From Bacteroidota bacterium (GTDB taxonomy: Bacteria > Bacteroidota > Bacteroidia > Chitinophagales > Saprospiraceae): a stretch of DNA of 64,000 bases. The stretch spans positions 248,001 through 312,000 of the forward strand of contig JAIUPL010000002.1 of NCBI GenBank assembly GCA_020160935.1, read 5' to 3'. This document shows, one piece after another, positions 1 through 9,449 of the stretch. The position numbers and the translations under genes were made by a program. How positions within the stretch are numbered: the first letter of the stretch is position 1; the number at the start of each line of letters is the position of its first letter. The notes beneath the pieces were generated by a model, which did not search any database, was not told where the DNA came from, and saw nothing but the letters and a program-made list of their open reading frames with translations.

Positions 1-125
1 TCGCCAGTTTTTTCCAGATTGCTGACGGCAGGACAAGGGTCCAGTTGTTCTTTTGAGGAATGGACAGCGTCAAAATCGTGGCCGGAGAAATGAAAAAGGC
101 TCAGAAAAAGCAGTACTTTAAGCAT
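1..125 (-). CDS. Secreted hypothetical protein, 5' end only (partial)
   Basis: Reading the minus strand from the ATG at 125 gives 41 codons open to the window edge without a stop. The N-terminus (MLKVLLFLSLFHFSG) is a short basic start followed by a hydrophobic stretch, as in a signal peptide, and the following residues are polar with one cysteine (LDPCP). It lies 306 nt downstream of the LytTR regulator on the same strand, with a hairpin between them. No family can be assigned from this fragment. The call rests on the open frame and signal-like start only. Confidence 0.45.
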   Translation of the reverse strand, partial: MLKVLLFLSLFHFSGHDFDAVHSSKEQLDPCPAVSNLEKTG

Positions 126-368
126 GATAATCAGAGTTTATTCAGTGAATGAAAAGCCCCGTTACTTGCCGAAAGGCATGAGATGGCCAGGCTGATGCAG
201 TGTCAGCAGCGTAGCGGGGGATGAAAATGTGCTCAGGATATTTCGCGCGAAAAGTTGCTCCCGAAAGAGGGGAGGCTCACTTCCTGTGCCGGTTATGATC
301 TGAATGATCGCTTCCGACAGTACAAACATGGGGGCTTGCAACGAGCGCTGCAAACGATAGGTATGAAG

Positions 369-401
369 CCCGGGGTTTTACAAACGAAACCCCGGGTTTT
401 T
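369..401. terminator. GC-rich hairpin, possible terminator
   Basis: CCCGGGGTTT (369-378) pairs perfectly with AAACCCCGGG (387-396) around an 8-nt loop, followed by TTTTT on the plus strand. It lies 30 nt past the stop codon of the minus-strand LytTR gene. The U-run is on the plus-strand side, so termination of the minus-strand operon is less certain. The rest of 126-431 shows no convincing gene. Confidence 0.5.
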
Positions 402-431
402 CCAATAAAGCATTTGTAAAATGGGCTGGAA

Positions 432-1196
432 TTATTTGCCAGGGGCTGCAATAGCAAGCCGATGCAGTAATTCATCCAGTTTGTCGGCTGCTACGGGCAC
501 CTTCTCACCTGTAGTCATGATAACCTGCCGTACAGGGCGCTGATATTCGGCTATTTTTGTCAGGTTGAGGATGTGTGATCGGTGCACTTGCATCAGGATA
601 TCGGGAAAATCCGCTTCGAGCGAAGTATACATACCGATATTTTTTGTTACCAGCATTTTGGAAGCAGGAGCATCGAAATGAAAAACAGTGGATGTGCCGT
701 CCGCCTGGATGTGTACGATGGTGTCGAGATAGGGAAAAAGAATACGCTGCTGATCGGCAAGTGCAATACGCGGGCGTTTGCTCTGCACCACACTGTCTCG
801 CCAGCGCTGGTATTGTATATTTTGGGTGCGAAGTATTCGCTCTGCCAGGGCGCGATCTACCGCCTGTCGCAATTCTGTTTCCACAACGGGTTTTTGTAAA
901 AAATCAATAGTGTTGTCGGAACGAAAGGCTCGAACCGCAAATTGACCATAAGCGCTCGTAAAAATCACCTGAATATCCGGCAACCTGCAGGCTTCCAGCA
1001 CCTCAAATCCATTGCCGTTGTCGGCCAGTTCGACATCCATAAAAACCAGGTCGGGTTGCAAGTCCATCATCAGACGAATCGCATCATTTTGTGTGGCAGC
1101 ATGCCCGATGACCTCTATTTCAGGACACAAGTCGGATAGTAAACCCATCAAATCCTGCAGGGCGTGGTAATGATCTTCTACAATAATTGCTTTCAT
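432..1196 (-). CDS. LytTR-family response regulator
   Basis: A 254-residue cytoplasmic response regulator. The receiver domain (about 1-120) has the acidic pair E7/D8, phosphoacceptor D54 in FMDVE, T80/S81 in IFTSAYG and K102 in FLQKPV. After a linker of about 40 residues comes a LytTR DNA-binding domain (about 155-250; VHRSHILNLTKIAEYQR is typical). Its ATG overlaps the stop of the upstream kinase by 4 bp (ATGA), so the two are translationally coupled and form a cognate pair. The target genes are not evident from the sequence; regulators of this architecture in Bacteroidota often act on envelope or polysaccharide genes. Confidence 0.93.
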   Translation of the reverse strand: MKAIIVEDHYHALQDLMGLLSDLCPEIEVIGHAATQNDAIRLMMDLQPDLVFMDVELADNGNGFEVLEACRLPDIQVIFTSAYGQFAVRAFRSDNTIDFLQKPVVETELRQAVDRALAERILRTQNIQYQRWRDSVVQSKRPRIALADQQRILFPYLDTIVHIQADGTSTVFHFDAPASKMLVTKNIGMYTSLEADFPDILMQVHRSHILNLTKIAEYQRPVRQVIMTTGEKVPVAADKLDELLHRLAIAAPGK

Positions 1197-4100
1197 ATTG
1201 AATGTTGTGCCATGCCTAATCGCAATGTTATACGGGTGCCTGCAGCAGAGCCGTCTGCATGTGTCAAATCTTCCATTTGCAGGCTGGAGTGGGTGTGGTG
1301 TTGCAGGTCGTATAAATTCAAACGCTCTCTCGTGATTTCCAGGCCATGTGATTTCCTTTCGGTCCCTGGTGTTATTTTTTCACGCCTACCTACTCCGTTG
1401 TCTTCTATCACAAAAACAAGTGCATGCGGCGCCATAGAAATGCTCAACCTGATACTGCCTACGCCATTCCTGGGCCCCAGACCGTGTATTATTGCATTTT
1501 CCAGAAAAGGCTGGAGCAACATGCCGGGTAAATGAAAACGAGCAACATCCAGTCCTTCTTCTATTTCTATGGAAAATTCTATCGGTTGGGGAAACCTGCC
1601 CGATTCCACTTCCACGAAATATCGCAACATATTTAGTTCATCTGCAAGGGGCACAACGGGCTGCCGGGCACTTTCCAGCACACTGCGCATGAGGTTTGCA
1701 AAAGTGGCTACATAACCGCGTACTTTCTCCACACCGTTATGGCGTATGTAATTGTTGATAGAAATCAGGTTGTTGGAAATAAAGTGAGGGTTTAACTGCG
1801 CACGAAGCGCATTTAGTTCCAATTCGATCATGCGCCGCTTTTGTTCTTCTTTGCTGCGTATCGAAGCCATTCTGGTACGATATACGACATAGAGCAATAA
1901 CAGCGCCAGCACAAGCGACAAGGTGGCAAACCACCAGGTCTGATAAAAAGGCGGTGTGATTTGTATTGAAATTTGCCGGGGCGTCGGACTCCAGACGCCA
2001 TCCGAATTGGAGCCGATAATATTAAGCACATAACGGCCCGGGGGTAAATTGGCATATCGTGCAAAGCCGCGCGCATCCGCACAATCTACCCACGACTGAT
2101 CGTAATGACTGCCATCGGAAAAATCGAGTCGGTAACGGAGCCGGTTGTTTCCGGGGTCTGAAAATTCGAGCGCTACAAAATGAAAAGTAAGTGTAGCCGA
2201 ATCATACGGAAGGCGCAATGATTCTACCAGCACAGGGTTTTTCTTAAATGGATAAGGTTCGTCATTTACTTGAATATCAATAATTTGCACTTTGGGAAAT
2301 ACATGGTGCTTTTGAATCTCGGAAGGGGTGAAACTGTTGTAACCGCCGACCCCTCCAAACCAGACCTTGCCATCGGAAGTGCGCAAACTGGATCGTCTGT
2401 TGTACTCCATGCCTTGCAGGCCGTCGGCCAATCCATAACTTTGAAATTGTGTGTTTGCTGCGTTGAATTGTACAAGCCCTTTTCCAGTGCTTAGCCACCA
2501 TTCATTGTTATTGGTCTGCAGCATCGCATATACCATGTTATCGGGCAAGCCTGAAGCCATATTGATCATTCGACTAGTCTGATCCGTTTTGTCAATTCGA
2601 CACATCCCGAATGCCCCACCCAGCCATACCGCCTGCTCTTCTTCCGCCGAGCAGGTGATAAAGCCTGGCAGCGACACGAGTTTTTGGGGCTGTGACGACT
2701 GATTTGGTCTGACATGGAATACAGTGTAGTTTTCATCGGCTACCAATAACTCCTGGTTCGATGCACTTGTGATATAATACCAGTCTTTGGAAGTTATCTC
2801 TGGCGATCCGAAAGGCTCCATCTCGTATCCATTGCCATGGAATGCAAGTTTTAGCAAGCCCTGGCGACCATTCCCGCTGGCTATCACAAATGTTTTTTCA
2901 TCGAGCCGGCACATGCTGTAGGTGCTTACCGGCGCCCCATTCCACAGGAGTACCTGGGTTTTCCTGCTTTTCGGATCCAGTACAAGCAAACCTTCCCTGA
3001 AATTATTGATCAGCAAACGCCCGTCGTTTAGTTCAAATAACTGGTCGGGCGAGGGCGCCTGTCGGCTGAAATCGCCATACAAACTGCCATCGGGTTGTAA
3101 AGCCAGCAATCCATTCATCTGACTTCCGCACCAGATGCGTTTGCCGCTGTCTTCCAGCAAAGGCCCCGGTACAAACAAATGCGGATTGCCTTGTGCATCG
3201 TTGGTATAGTAGCGTCGGGTCTGAAATTTTAATTTACGCAAACTGGTATAGTCTACTCCTTTCGTCCAGGCCGCCGCCCAGAGGTTATCATCTGAGTCGA
3301 CATAAACAAACGATAGGTTGTTGCCCGACAAACCCGATATAGAACGAGCATCGTAGGTCCAGCGCCTGATAAATTGTCGGCGCGTTTTGTCGAGCAGTAA
3401 CAGGTCGTAATCTGTTGCTACAAACAGGTATTCCGTTCCCCATGGCTCCAAACACCGCACTCGGCCCACCAGCATGTCTTCAGTGGGGGCAATCAGGCTA
3501 AATGCCTGTCCGGATGCCTGGCGCCAAAGCCCGGAAGTGCCGCCGGCCCAAATAGTTCCATCGGCATCCTGTTGAACACACCGAATATTCTCCTCCCCGC
3601 TGAGTAAGGTGTCGAGCGCTGTTACACCCTGCTTGTCATATCGAAACTGCACAAGCCCGGATGGCGTACTGGCAAACAGGATACCTGTCATACCCTGGTC
3701 AAAACAATATATGCTGGATGCAGACAAGGGCATGACGGGCTTTTTCAAGTCGGCCGGATTGGGTGCAAGTACATTCAACCAATACAACTGCCCGTTGCAA
3801 TGCACCCATAGTCTTTGCTGTGCATCGAGATGATACGCCTGATATCCCTTGAGCGGGGTATTGTCAGGCCCAACAATAGTAAACCGCTGAAAATCATCGT
3901 ATTGCCTCCTGTATTGATGTATAGCCGTATGGGTGCAAAACCATAAATCGCCTCGCTTGTCCTCAAAAATACGGCCTGTTACAGTTGGGTCGGCCAGTTG
4001 ATTGGGCGCATCTGTATCTGCCCTGTACACCTTCACACGTAGTCCGTCGAAACGATTGAGTCCATCGGCCGTACCGATCCAGACAAATCCGCTTTGGTCG

Positions 4101-4291
4101 CGGTAAATACTCGAAACAGTACTTTGGGAAAGCCCCTGTGCAGCGGCGAGGTGGTGAAAATAAAGGTCGGTGGGTTGGGCCTGGAGGCAGGCTGGCATTT
4201 GGCATAGAAACCACACCCCAAAAGCAGCCATCATGTGCTGCATGGGCGTGAACAACAGAAAAAAAATCCTGCACGATAATGTATTCATCAT
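1193..4291 (-). CDS. LytS-like sensor histidine kinase with N-terminal beta-propeller
   Basis: A membrane kinase of 1032 residues from the ATG at 4291. The frame stays open to 4375, but that longer start would overlap the preceding gene, and the 4291 start places a signal-like segment (MMNTLSCRIFFLLF) at the N-terminus. Order: signal, two-component-regulator propeller repeats (for example DQSGFVWIGTADGLNRFDG) over roughly the first 700 residues, a Y_Y_Y domain, one membrane segment (WWFATLSLVLALLLLYVV), then a His_kinase domain with phosphoacceptor His in LNPHFISNNL about 200 residues from the C-terminus and a HATPase (N box PFLENAIIHGL, G box EDNGVG). The usual PHFIFN is PHFISN here. The propeller is periplasmic and senses an unknown signal. 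Confidence 0.92.
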   Translation of the reverse strand: MMNTLSCRIFFLLFTPMQHMMAAFGVWFLCQMPACLQAQPTDLYFHHLAAAQGLSQSTVSSIYRDQSGFVWIGTADGLNRFDGLRVKVYRADTDAPNQLADPTVTGRIFEDKRGDLWFCTHTAIHQYRRQYDDFQRFTIVGPDNTPLKGYQAYHLDAQQRLWVHCNGQLYWLNVLAPNPADLKKPVMPLSASSIYCFDQGMTGILFASTPSGLVQFRYDKQGVTALDTLLSGEENIRCVQQDADGTIWAGGTSGLWRQASGQAFSLIAPTEDMLVGRVRCLEPWGTEYLFVATDYDLLLLDKTRRQFIRRWTYDARSISGLSGNNLSFVYVDSDDNLWAAAWTKGVDYTSLRKLKFQTRRYYTNDAQGNPHLFVPGPLLEDSGKRIWCGSQMNGLLALQPDGSLYGDFSRQAPSPDQLFELNDGRLLINNFREGLLVLDPKSRKTQVLLWNGAPVSTYSMCRLDEKTFVIASGNGRQGLLKLAFHGNGYEMEPFGSPEITSKDWYYITSASNQELLVADENYTVFHVRPNQSSQPQKLVSLPGFITCSAEEEQAVWLGGAFGMCRIDKTDQTSRMINMASGLPDNMVYAMLQTNNNEWWLSTGKGLVQFNAANTQFQSYGLADGLQGMEYNRRSSLRTSDGKVWFGGVGGYNSFTPSEIQKHHVFPKVQIIDIQVNDEPYPFKKNPVLVESLRLPYDSATLTFHFVALEFSDPGNNRLRYRLDFSDGSHYDQSWVDCADARGFARYANLPPGRYVLNIIGSNSDGVWSPTPRQISIQITPPFYQTWWFATLSLVLALLLLYVVYRTRMASIRSKEEQKRRMIELELNALRAQLNPHFISNNLISINNYIRHNGVEKVRGYVATFANLMRSVLESARQPVVPLADELNMLRYFVEVESGRFPQPIEFSIEIEEGLDVARFHLPGMLLQPFLENAIIHGLGPRNGVGSIRLSISMAPHALVFVIEDNGVGRREKITPGTERKSHGLEITRERLNLYDLQHHTHSSLQMEDLTHADGSAAGTRITLRLGMAQHSI

Positions 4292-4350
4292 GGCTTTCCT
4301 GATATCTGGAAAGGACATAATGAAGCATGAATTGAATGCGGTGTTATGGG

Positions 4351-4998
4351 TTAGGGATAACAAAATGGAGGGCAAGGTGGTGCATAGGCACTATTGCCTT
4401 TGTTGCCTGGCATGGGTGGAAGTTCGCATGCCAGGGAAAAAAGATTATTGACGCTCCCTTGAAAAGTAACGCTGGTAATAACCGGGTACAGGGTGATGCC
4501 TTGCTCCGAACAGGCAGGTAATGTGCTTTTATAACCTAACAAGCCTAATAGTTCCAGTTTCGTATAGTAAAAGGCATGATTAGGGTTCATATTCCCCTTT
4601 AGCAAACCATGTAAATTGCCTGATGAGGGGAGTTTGGTACCCTCCAGGGCTTTTCTCTCATTGTCCGTACCGAATGCGTTTAGTTTTAGCATCCCGTCCT
4701 TTTCAAACAATTCAAAAACAATTCCAATGTTATCGCCCTGTTGGGCAAATATTGGGTCGGTACTTCCAAGTGCTCTCTTTAACATACTACCATACATGCC
4801 TGCCCAAATCTCGGGTTTGGGAAGTACGTGATACCCTGGGTACTTTAATATTTCAATTCGGGAGGCTTTATTATCAAATTCGGCTTTTGCTTGCGCAAAT
4901 TTGCTTGCACTCTGGTAATACATGTCGTCAGCAAAATCAAAACTCCACTTTGGAGTGAAGACAAGACCTTGCGGGTCGCAATCGTTCTCGTTGTTCAT
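4351..4998 (-). CDS. Hypothetical protein, 215 aa
   Basis: I recognise no family. The 215-residue product has no signal peptide or membrane span. It opens with an acidic, Asn-rich start (MNNENDCDPQGL), has an aromatic-rich first half (WSFDFADDMYY, YPGYHVLPKPEIWAGMYG) and ends in a Cys/Pro-rich tail (ACELPPMPG, APPCPPFCYP). It starts 19 nt after the haem peroxidase gene on the same strand, so the two are probably cotranscribed; a role linked to the peroxidase is inference from position only. Its 3' end lies 59 nt upstream of the preferred kinase start. Confidence 0.75.
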   Translation of the reverse strand: MNNENDCDPQGLVFTPKWSFDFADDMYYQSASKFAQAKAEFDNKASRIEILKYPGYHVLPKPEIWAGMYGSMLKRALGSTDPIFAQQGDNIGIVFELFEKDGMLKLNAFGTDNERKALEGTKLPSSGNLHGLLKGNMNPNHAFYYTKLELLGLLGYKSTLPACSEQGITLYPVITSVTFQGSVNNLFSLACELPPMPGNKGNSAYAPPCPPFCYP

Positions 4999-5017
4999 AA
5001 TGATTTAGGTTTAAATT

Positions 5018-6517
5018 TTAACGTTGAGAATAAATGCCGGATTCTGCGATATGCAAGACGTCGACAATAGAAAAATTTCCTTTTATAGGGAGATAATGTT
5101 TACTTAAATCATTCATTGGATTCCATGCTTGGTCTGCATTTAAAAAAGAATCCGGATCATGCTCTAATACCCACATCATTTGCTCGGCAATTATTTGTGC
5201 CCCCAACGGGCCAAGGTGTTGCGACACTTTTTGGAAATGATATTTTTCTGCTCCCAGCACCATCGCTTCTACCAATATGAAAACCCAGAGTGGCCATGCG
5301 TCCAAACCCAGTAAGTATTCTTTGCATTGCAGCCATTCAGTATCCTGGTTTGAATCAATGGTATTTAGTACCGAAAAACTGGAAATGGTCGGGATTTGAA
5401 GGGCGTCTCTTATATACTGCAGATCTGTTTCAAATATCACTAATTGATGATCTATTGACCTTTTGATATTGGTTAAACTTAAATTGCTTTCAACAGTCTT
5501 TGGTTGAAAGAAAGGTAGTGCCCCAAGTGATGCTGCAATTACAACATCTATTGGGCGACTTTTCTCTACTTTAGGGAATGGTGATTGATCAAATGTGAAC
5601 ATAAAGCGCCAGTCTACTGGCCCTCTGTTTTTGTTTCTCATGAAGCCTCTAAGAGTGGGCTTTTCAGGATAGCCTACATCGTGAAAGAGATGCGCTATGC
5701 TACGGCTATTAATCCTGTAAAATGAGCGAACCTGGCTATGCCCGATTCGGAATGTTGCCATATTAAATTCAGGCATTAGCACGGGTGGCTTGAGGCGTCT
5801 GTTTTTATAAGCCAATATTTTATACAATCCGCTATCAATTAGCGTCTGGGCGCCAATACCTGTAAGCAAAGGGAGGTATTCATGCACGATCAGCCATTGA
5901 TATGTTTGGGTCACAAATTTTCTGGTTTTTCGAAAAAGTGCCTCAGGTTTCAGTGATTCCTCGCCCATAAAATACTCAGCAACCTGGTTGTGAAAGCGCA
6001 TGAAAGCACAATGTAACTGATTGAGAATGAAGTTGTCATCATTCCGCACGTCACCCATAATAGGCGCGCTGGCAAGCGGCCCGGTTCGATACACGTCATT
6101 AACTTTGTCGCCAGTAGATGTTATGTAAGAATTCAATAAAAAGCGTACTCCCCGGAATGTATAATTATCAAAAGCATCTCGCTCCATTTCGTATAAATGT
6201 GCGTTTGATTTCGGTCCGGCACCATACAAACTGTCCAGATTCAATCTTGGCACAGGGTCTCCCAGTTCACGTCGTATGGTAATATCATGGGAGATAAACT
6301 GGCCAAAATAGGTCCATCCTGCATCAATACGTTCATTTGATATACGTTCTTTATCGGCGCCATCTGTTTCCAGGGTAATAATGAGTTTTTGCGAGTGCTC
6401 AATTTCAATATTACGGTTTTTTTCAGAGTAGTCCATCAGGAATTGCAACAAGGGAGAATTATCAAGGACAGTGGACTTTTTTGGACCGTCTTTTTCAAGG
6501 CTATGCAAAGAATACAT
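5018..6517 (-). CDS. Animal-type haem peroxidase (An_peroxidase superfamily)
   Basis: A 499-residue peroxidase of the animal haem-peroxidase/cyclooxygenase superfamily. Family landmarks are in the right order: WTYFGQFISHDIT with distal His77, LDSLYGAGP (95-102), QLHCAFMRFHNQVA (167-180) and PEFNMATFRIGHSQVR with proximal His260. Length matches compact bacterial members. These enzymes oxidise halides or organic substrates with hydrogen peroxide; the substrate here is unknown. I see no signal peptide, so the protein is either cytoplasmic or exported by an unrecognised route. The downstream 215-aa orphan follows after 19 nt. The CotH gene is divergent on the other side. Confidence 0.9.
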   Translation of the reverse strand: MYSLHSLEKDGPKKSTVLDNSPLLQFLMDYSEKNRNIEIEHSQKLIITLETDGADKERISNERIDAGWTYFGQFISHDITIRRELGDPVPRLNLDSLYGAGPKSNAHLYEMERDAFDNYTFRGVRFLLNSYITSTGDKVNDVYRTGPLASAPIMGDVRNDDNFILNQLHCAFMRFHNQVAEYFMGEESLKPEALFRKTRKFVTQTYQWLIVHEYLPLLTGIGAQTLIDSGLYKILAYKNRRLKPPVLMPEFNMATFRIGHSQVRSFYRINSRSIAHLFHDVGYPEKPTLRGFMRNKNRGPVDWRFMFTFDQSPFPKVEKSRPIDVVIAASLGALPFFQPKTVESNLSLTNIKRSIDHQLVIFETDLQYIRDALQIPTISSFSVLNTIDSNQDTEWLQCKEYLLGLDAWPLWVFILVEAMVLGAEKYHFQKVSQHLGPLGAQIIAEQMMWVLEHDPDSFLNADQAWNPMNDLSKHYLPIKGNFSIVDVLHIAESGIYSQR

Positions 6518-6686
6518 GTTGGGAATATCTGTTTTATTCGGGAAATGTACAAATAGTTTTCAACCCTTATATGTTTTTCTAAAATCCTCAAAAACCGGCC
6601 CTCCCGTTTTCACCGACACATTCCCCTGTTTCACCGATTCTTCCTCCCTTCAGGCAACGCATCCCGCCGTTTCAACGTGTAAAGGA

Positions 6687-6694
6687 TATATTTG
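6687..6694 (+). promoter_or_regulatory. Bacteroidota-type -7 element (TATATTTG) upstream of the CotH gene
   Basis: TATATTTG matches the Bacteroidota -7 consensus TAnnTTTG exactly, 34 nt before the ATG at 6729. No good TTTG box is visible at -33, so this is a half-supported promoter in the divergent region 6518-6728. Confidence 0.4.
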
Positions 6695-6728
6695 CCACCA
6701 TCTGTATCCTTTGTCACACTTTTCTATC

Positions 6729-9059
6729 ATGAAACCATCTTTCCTACGGCTGTCGGCCAGCCTCTTGCTGTTATTTGTTTTTAAGGTTGTTTTTGCACAA
6801 AACCTCTACGATGCGGCTACCATTCAGGAAATCAGAATCACTTTTGATTTTAACGACTGGGATGCTAAAATGGATGCTGCTATTGCTTCTACCGAAGACT
6901 ATACCATCGCAAAAACGGTGGAAATCAATGGTGCGTTATTCGACTCCTGCGGGGTGAAATACAAGGGAAACAGCAGTTACAACGCCAATAATGCCAAAAA
7001 TCCCTTACACATCGAACTCAACACGGTAAAAGGTAACCAGGATTACAACGGTTTTACCGACCTGAAACTGAGCAACGGATTCAGCGACCCCACGTTCGTT
7101 CGCGAAGTCGTGAGTTACTGGGTGCTCAGCCACTACATGCACTGCCCGCGCGCCAATTTCGCCAAAGTGTACATCAATGGCAGTTACTATGGCCTGATGA
7201 CCAATGTGGAAAGTATCACCAAATCTTTCCTCAGCGATCACTTTTCCAGTTCGCAAGGCGCATTTTTCAAGTGTACCCCTGTCGGTGGCGCAGGCCCCGG
7301 CGGCAGCAGCAATTACCCCACCCTGAAATGGCTGGGCGCCGATTCCACGCTGTATCAAACCGCTTATGAAATAAAAAGCGATGCCGGTTGGGCCGACCTG
7401 CTCCACCTGATCGATACACTCAACAACCAAACCGCGGCTGTCAGCCAAATCCTCGACGTCGACCGTGCCCTCTGGATGCTGGCATTCGACAACCTGCTGG
7501 TCAACCTGGACTCCTACATCGGCACCTTTTCCCAGAACTACTACCTGTATCGCACCGACAACCAGCGTTTCAGCAGTATCGTGTGGGACCTCAATATGTC
7601 GTTTGGCGGTTTTCGCAACCTTGCAGGTGGCACAGGAGGCGGCCCGGGTGGTGGTGGCCTCGATACCACGGCTATGAAAAACCTGTCGCCCCTGGCAGTG
7701 TCCACGGTTACCGACCGCCCCCTGATCAACAAACTCCTGCAGAATGCTACCTACAAGCGCATGTATCTGGCGCATATACGCACCATACTGGAAGAAATGT
7801 TTGTAAGCGGCGATTATCTCGACAAAGCCCTTGAACAACAGGCCATTATCGACGCTGCGGTGCAATCCGATACGCACAAATTTTATTCCTACGCGCAGTT
7901 CCTCTCGAATGTGTACTGGGGCGCCACCGGCACAGGCGGTGGACCGGGTGGCGGCAGTGTGCCCGGTATCGTGTCGCTCATGAACGGCCGAAAAAACTAC
8001 CTGCTTTCCACCACAGAAATCAGTGCAGCCCCTCCTGCCATTTCCGATGTGACGGCGCCTACAGCCCCTCCGCTCGGTTCGGAAGTGTGGATTACCGCCA
8101 AAATCAGCGGCGCCAGCACCAGTACCCTGCTTGGCTGGCGCGGCGCTACTACCGATGCATTTACCCGTGTGGCGATGTACGACGACGGGCAACACCAGGA
8201 CGGCACTGCTGGCGACGGTATCTTTGGCGCCAGTTTTACGGCCCTGACGCCTCGCTCGGAATACTATATTTACTCGGAAAACAGCAGCGCGGGCGCTTTC
8301 CTGCCGGTGCGCGCCGAACACGAGTTTTTCAACCTCGAAACGGGCCTCTCGGCGCCCAATGCCGGCGAAGTGGTGATCAATGAATTGATGGCCGACAATA
8401 CAACCGGCGCTACTGATCCCGCCGGCGAACTCGAAGACTGGATCGAACTGTATAACAACACGGCTTTCGAGGTGAACCTGACGGGCCTTTACTTGTCCGA
8501 CAACCCCGAAAACCCCAATAAATGGGCTTTCCCGAGCGGCACGCTTATCCCGGCGCATGGCTACCTCATCGTGTGGGCTGATGAAGACGGCTCGCAATCG
8601 GGCCTGCATGCCAATTTCAAACTCAAAGCCTCGGGCGAATTCCTGTCACTGGCAAGCTCCGATGGCGCTATTTTGGACAGCCTGTCGTTTGGCGAACAAA
8701 GTGCCGACCGCAGTTTTGGCCGTTATCCCAATGGCACGGGCAGTTTCACCGACATGCCGCCTACATTTGCAGCGGAAAATATGCTGACGACGGCTGTTGG
8801 AAGTGTTTCGGCCGCCACTGCAACCCTGTCGGTGTATCCCAATCCGGCTGCCGATCAGGTGCAGGTATCGGTTTCAGAAAAAATTGCCGATGCAGAAATC
8901 CGCTTGCTCGATGCGCGGGGGCAATTGTTGCAAACACAAAGACATGAGGCGTTTACGGGGACAAAATTTACATTGACGAACTTGCCTTCAGGCGTTTATT
9001 TCCTGTCTGTTTTTGCGGCCGGCAACCCCCTTGGTATGGTAAAACTGCTCGTTGAGTGA
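6729..9059 (+). CDS. Secreted CotH-family kinase-like protein with lamin-tail and T9SS sorting domains
   Basis: From the ATG at 6729 the product has 776 residues; this start puts a clean signal peptide (LSASLLLLFVFKVVFAQ) at the N-terminus, unlike the open frame further upstream. The CotH domain shows KYKGNSSYN (78-85), DLKLSNGFSDPTFVRE, YYGLMTNVES and, further on, LVNLDSYIGTFSQNYYLYR and IVWDLNMSFGG, matching the atypical-kinase fold of CotH. Two Gly-rich loops (GGTGGGPGGGG, GTGGGPGGGS) interrupt it. A lamin-tail (LTD) domain follows (VVINELMADN, EDWIELYNN). The last 80 residues are a T9SS type A sorting domain (LSVYPNPAADQVQVSVS to the C-terminus), so it is exported to the cell surface. Target proteins are unknown. 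DUF4956 lies downstream, a known genomic partner of CotH proteins. Confidence 0.92.
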   Translation: MKPSFLRLSASLLLLFVFKVVFAQNLYDAATIQEIRITFDFNDWDAKMDAAIASTEDYTIAKTVEINGALFDSCGVKYKGNSSYNANNAKNPLHIELNTVKGNQDYNGFTDLKLSNGFSDPTFVREVVSYWVLSHYMHCPRANFAKVYINGSYYGLMTNVESITKSFLSDHFSSSQGAFFKCTPVGGAGPGGSSNYPTLKWLGADSTLYQTAYEIKSDAGWADLLHLIDTLNNQTAAVSQILDVDRALWMLAFDNLLVNLDSYIGTFSQNYYLYRTDNQRFSSIVWDLNMSFGGFRNLAGGTGGGPGGGGLDTTAMKNLSPLAVSTVTDRPLINKLLQNATYKRMYLAHIRTILEEMFVSGDYLDKALEQQAIIDAAVQSDTHKFYSYAQFLSNVYWGATGTGGGPGGGSVPGIVSLMNGRKNYLLSTTEISAAPPAISDVTAPTAPPLGSEVWITAKISGASTSTLLGWRGATTDAFTRVAMYDDGQHQDGTAGDGIFGASFTALTPRSEYYIYSENSSAGAFLPVRAEHEFFNLETGLSAPNAGEVVINELMADNTTGATDPAGELEDWIELYNNTAFEVNLTGLYLSDNPENPNKWAFPSGTLIPAHGYLIVWADEDGSQSGLHANFKLKASGEFLSLASSDGAILDSLSFGEQSADRSFGRYPNGTGSFTDMPPTFAAENMLTTAVGSVSAATATLSVYPNPAADQVQVSVSEKIADAEIRLLDARGQLLQTQRHEAFTGTKFTLTNLPSGVYFLSVFAAGNPLGMVKLLVE

Positions 9060-9138
9060 TCTTTTTTTGAAAATTTATGACGAAACAGGCTACACTTGCC
9101 TGAAAGTGAAAAAAACTGCGAAGTTTTGGGGCTGGAGA

Positions 9139-9420
9139 TTTTTTGTGTTTTCGTGTTTTGGTGTTTTCGGGCGCGTTGCGCTGGGCTTTGTGTGTACTGA
9201 AAAACAGAAAACGAGAATGTTCAGAAAACCGGGATGAACAAGGTTTTCTGAACCCTCTCCACTCCCTTATTGGCAGGCTCAACCTCTCAACCACCTCAAC
9301 CTCTCAACCACCTCAACCTCTCAACTCCTCAACCTCTCAACTCCTCAACCTCTCAACCCTTATTCTCAAATACCACGAGCGAAGCCTCAAAAACACAAAA
9401 ACACCCAAACACCAAAACAC
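9139..9420. repeat. Inverted GTGTTTT / AAAACAC word arrays between the CotH and DUF4956 genes
   Basis: The left arm (about 9139-9170) is a run of GTGTTTT-like words; the right arm (about 9389-9420) carries the complementary AAAACAC words. Several registers of pairing are possible. The same word family recurs at 27698-27832. The interval also holds a CTCAACC tandem repeat and a short hairpin AGAAAACC/GGTTTTCT near 9222-9250. There is no gene in 9060-9449. Confidence 0.7.
9278..9359 (+). repeat. Tandem CTCAACC word array
   Basis: About ten consecutive CTCAAC-containing words (CTCAACC, TCTCAACCAC, TCTCAACTC) fill 9278-9359. Unlike most other word arrays here, no complementary GGTTGAG arm is present nearby, so this may be a half element. 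Confidence 0.8.
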
Positions 9421-9449
9421 TACTTTAAACTGTATCCAATCCTTTTTTC

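Noticed and set aside
162-475. Two short minus-strand frames in the gap before the LytTR gene
   Set aside because: No signal, domain or start context, and they overlap a hairpin; composition is not coding-like.
7005-8609. 534-codon open frame on the minus strand inside the CotH gene
   Set aside because: It is the antisense shadow of a gene with clear CotH, LTD and T9SS domains; its translation is of low-complexity Val/Gly/Arg type with no domain or plausible start.
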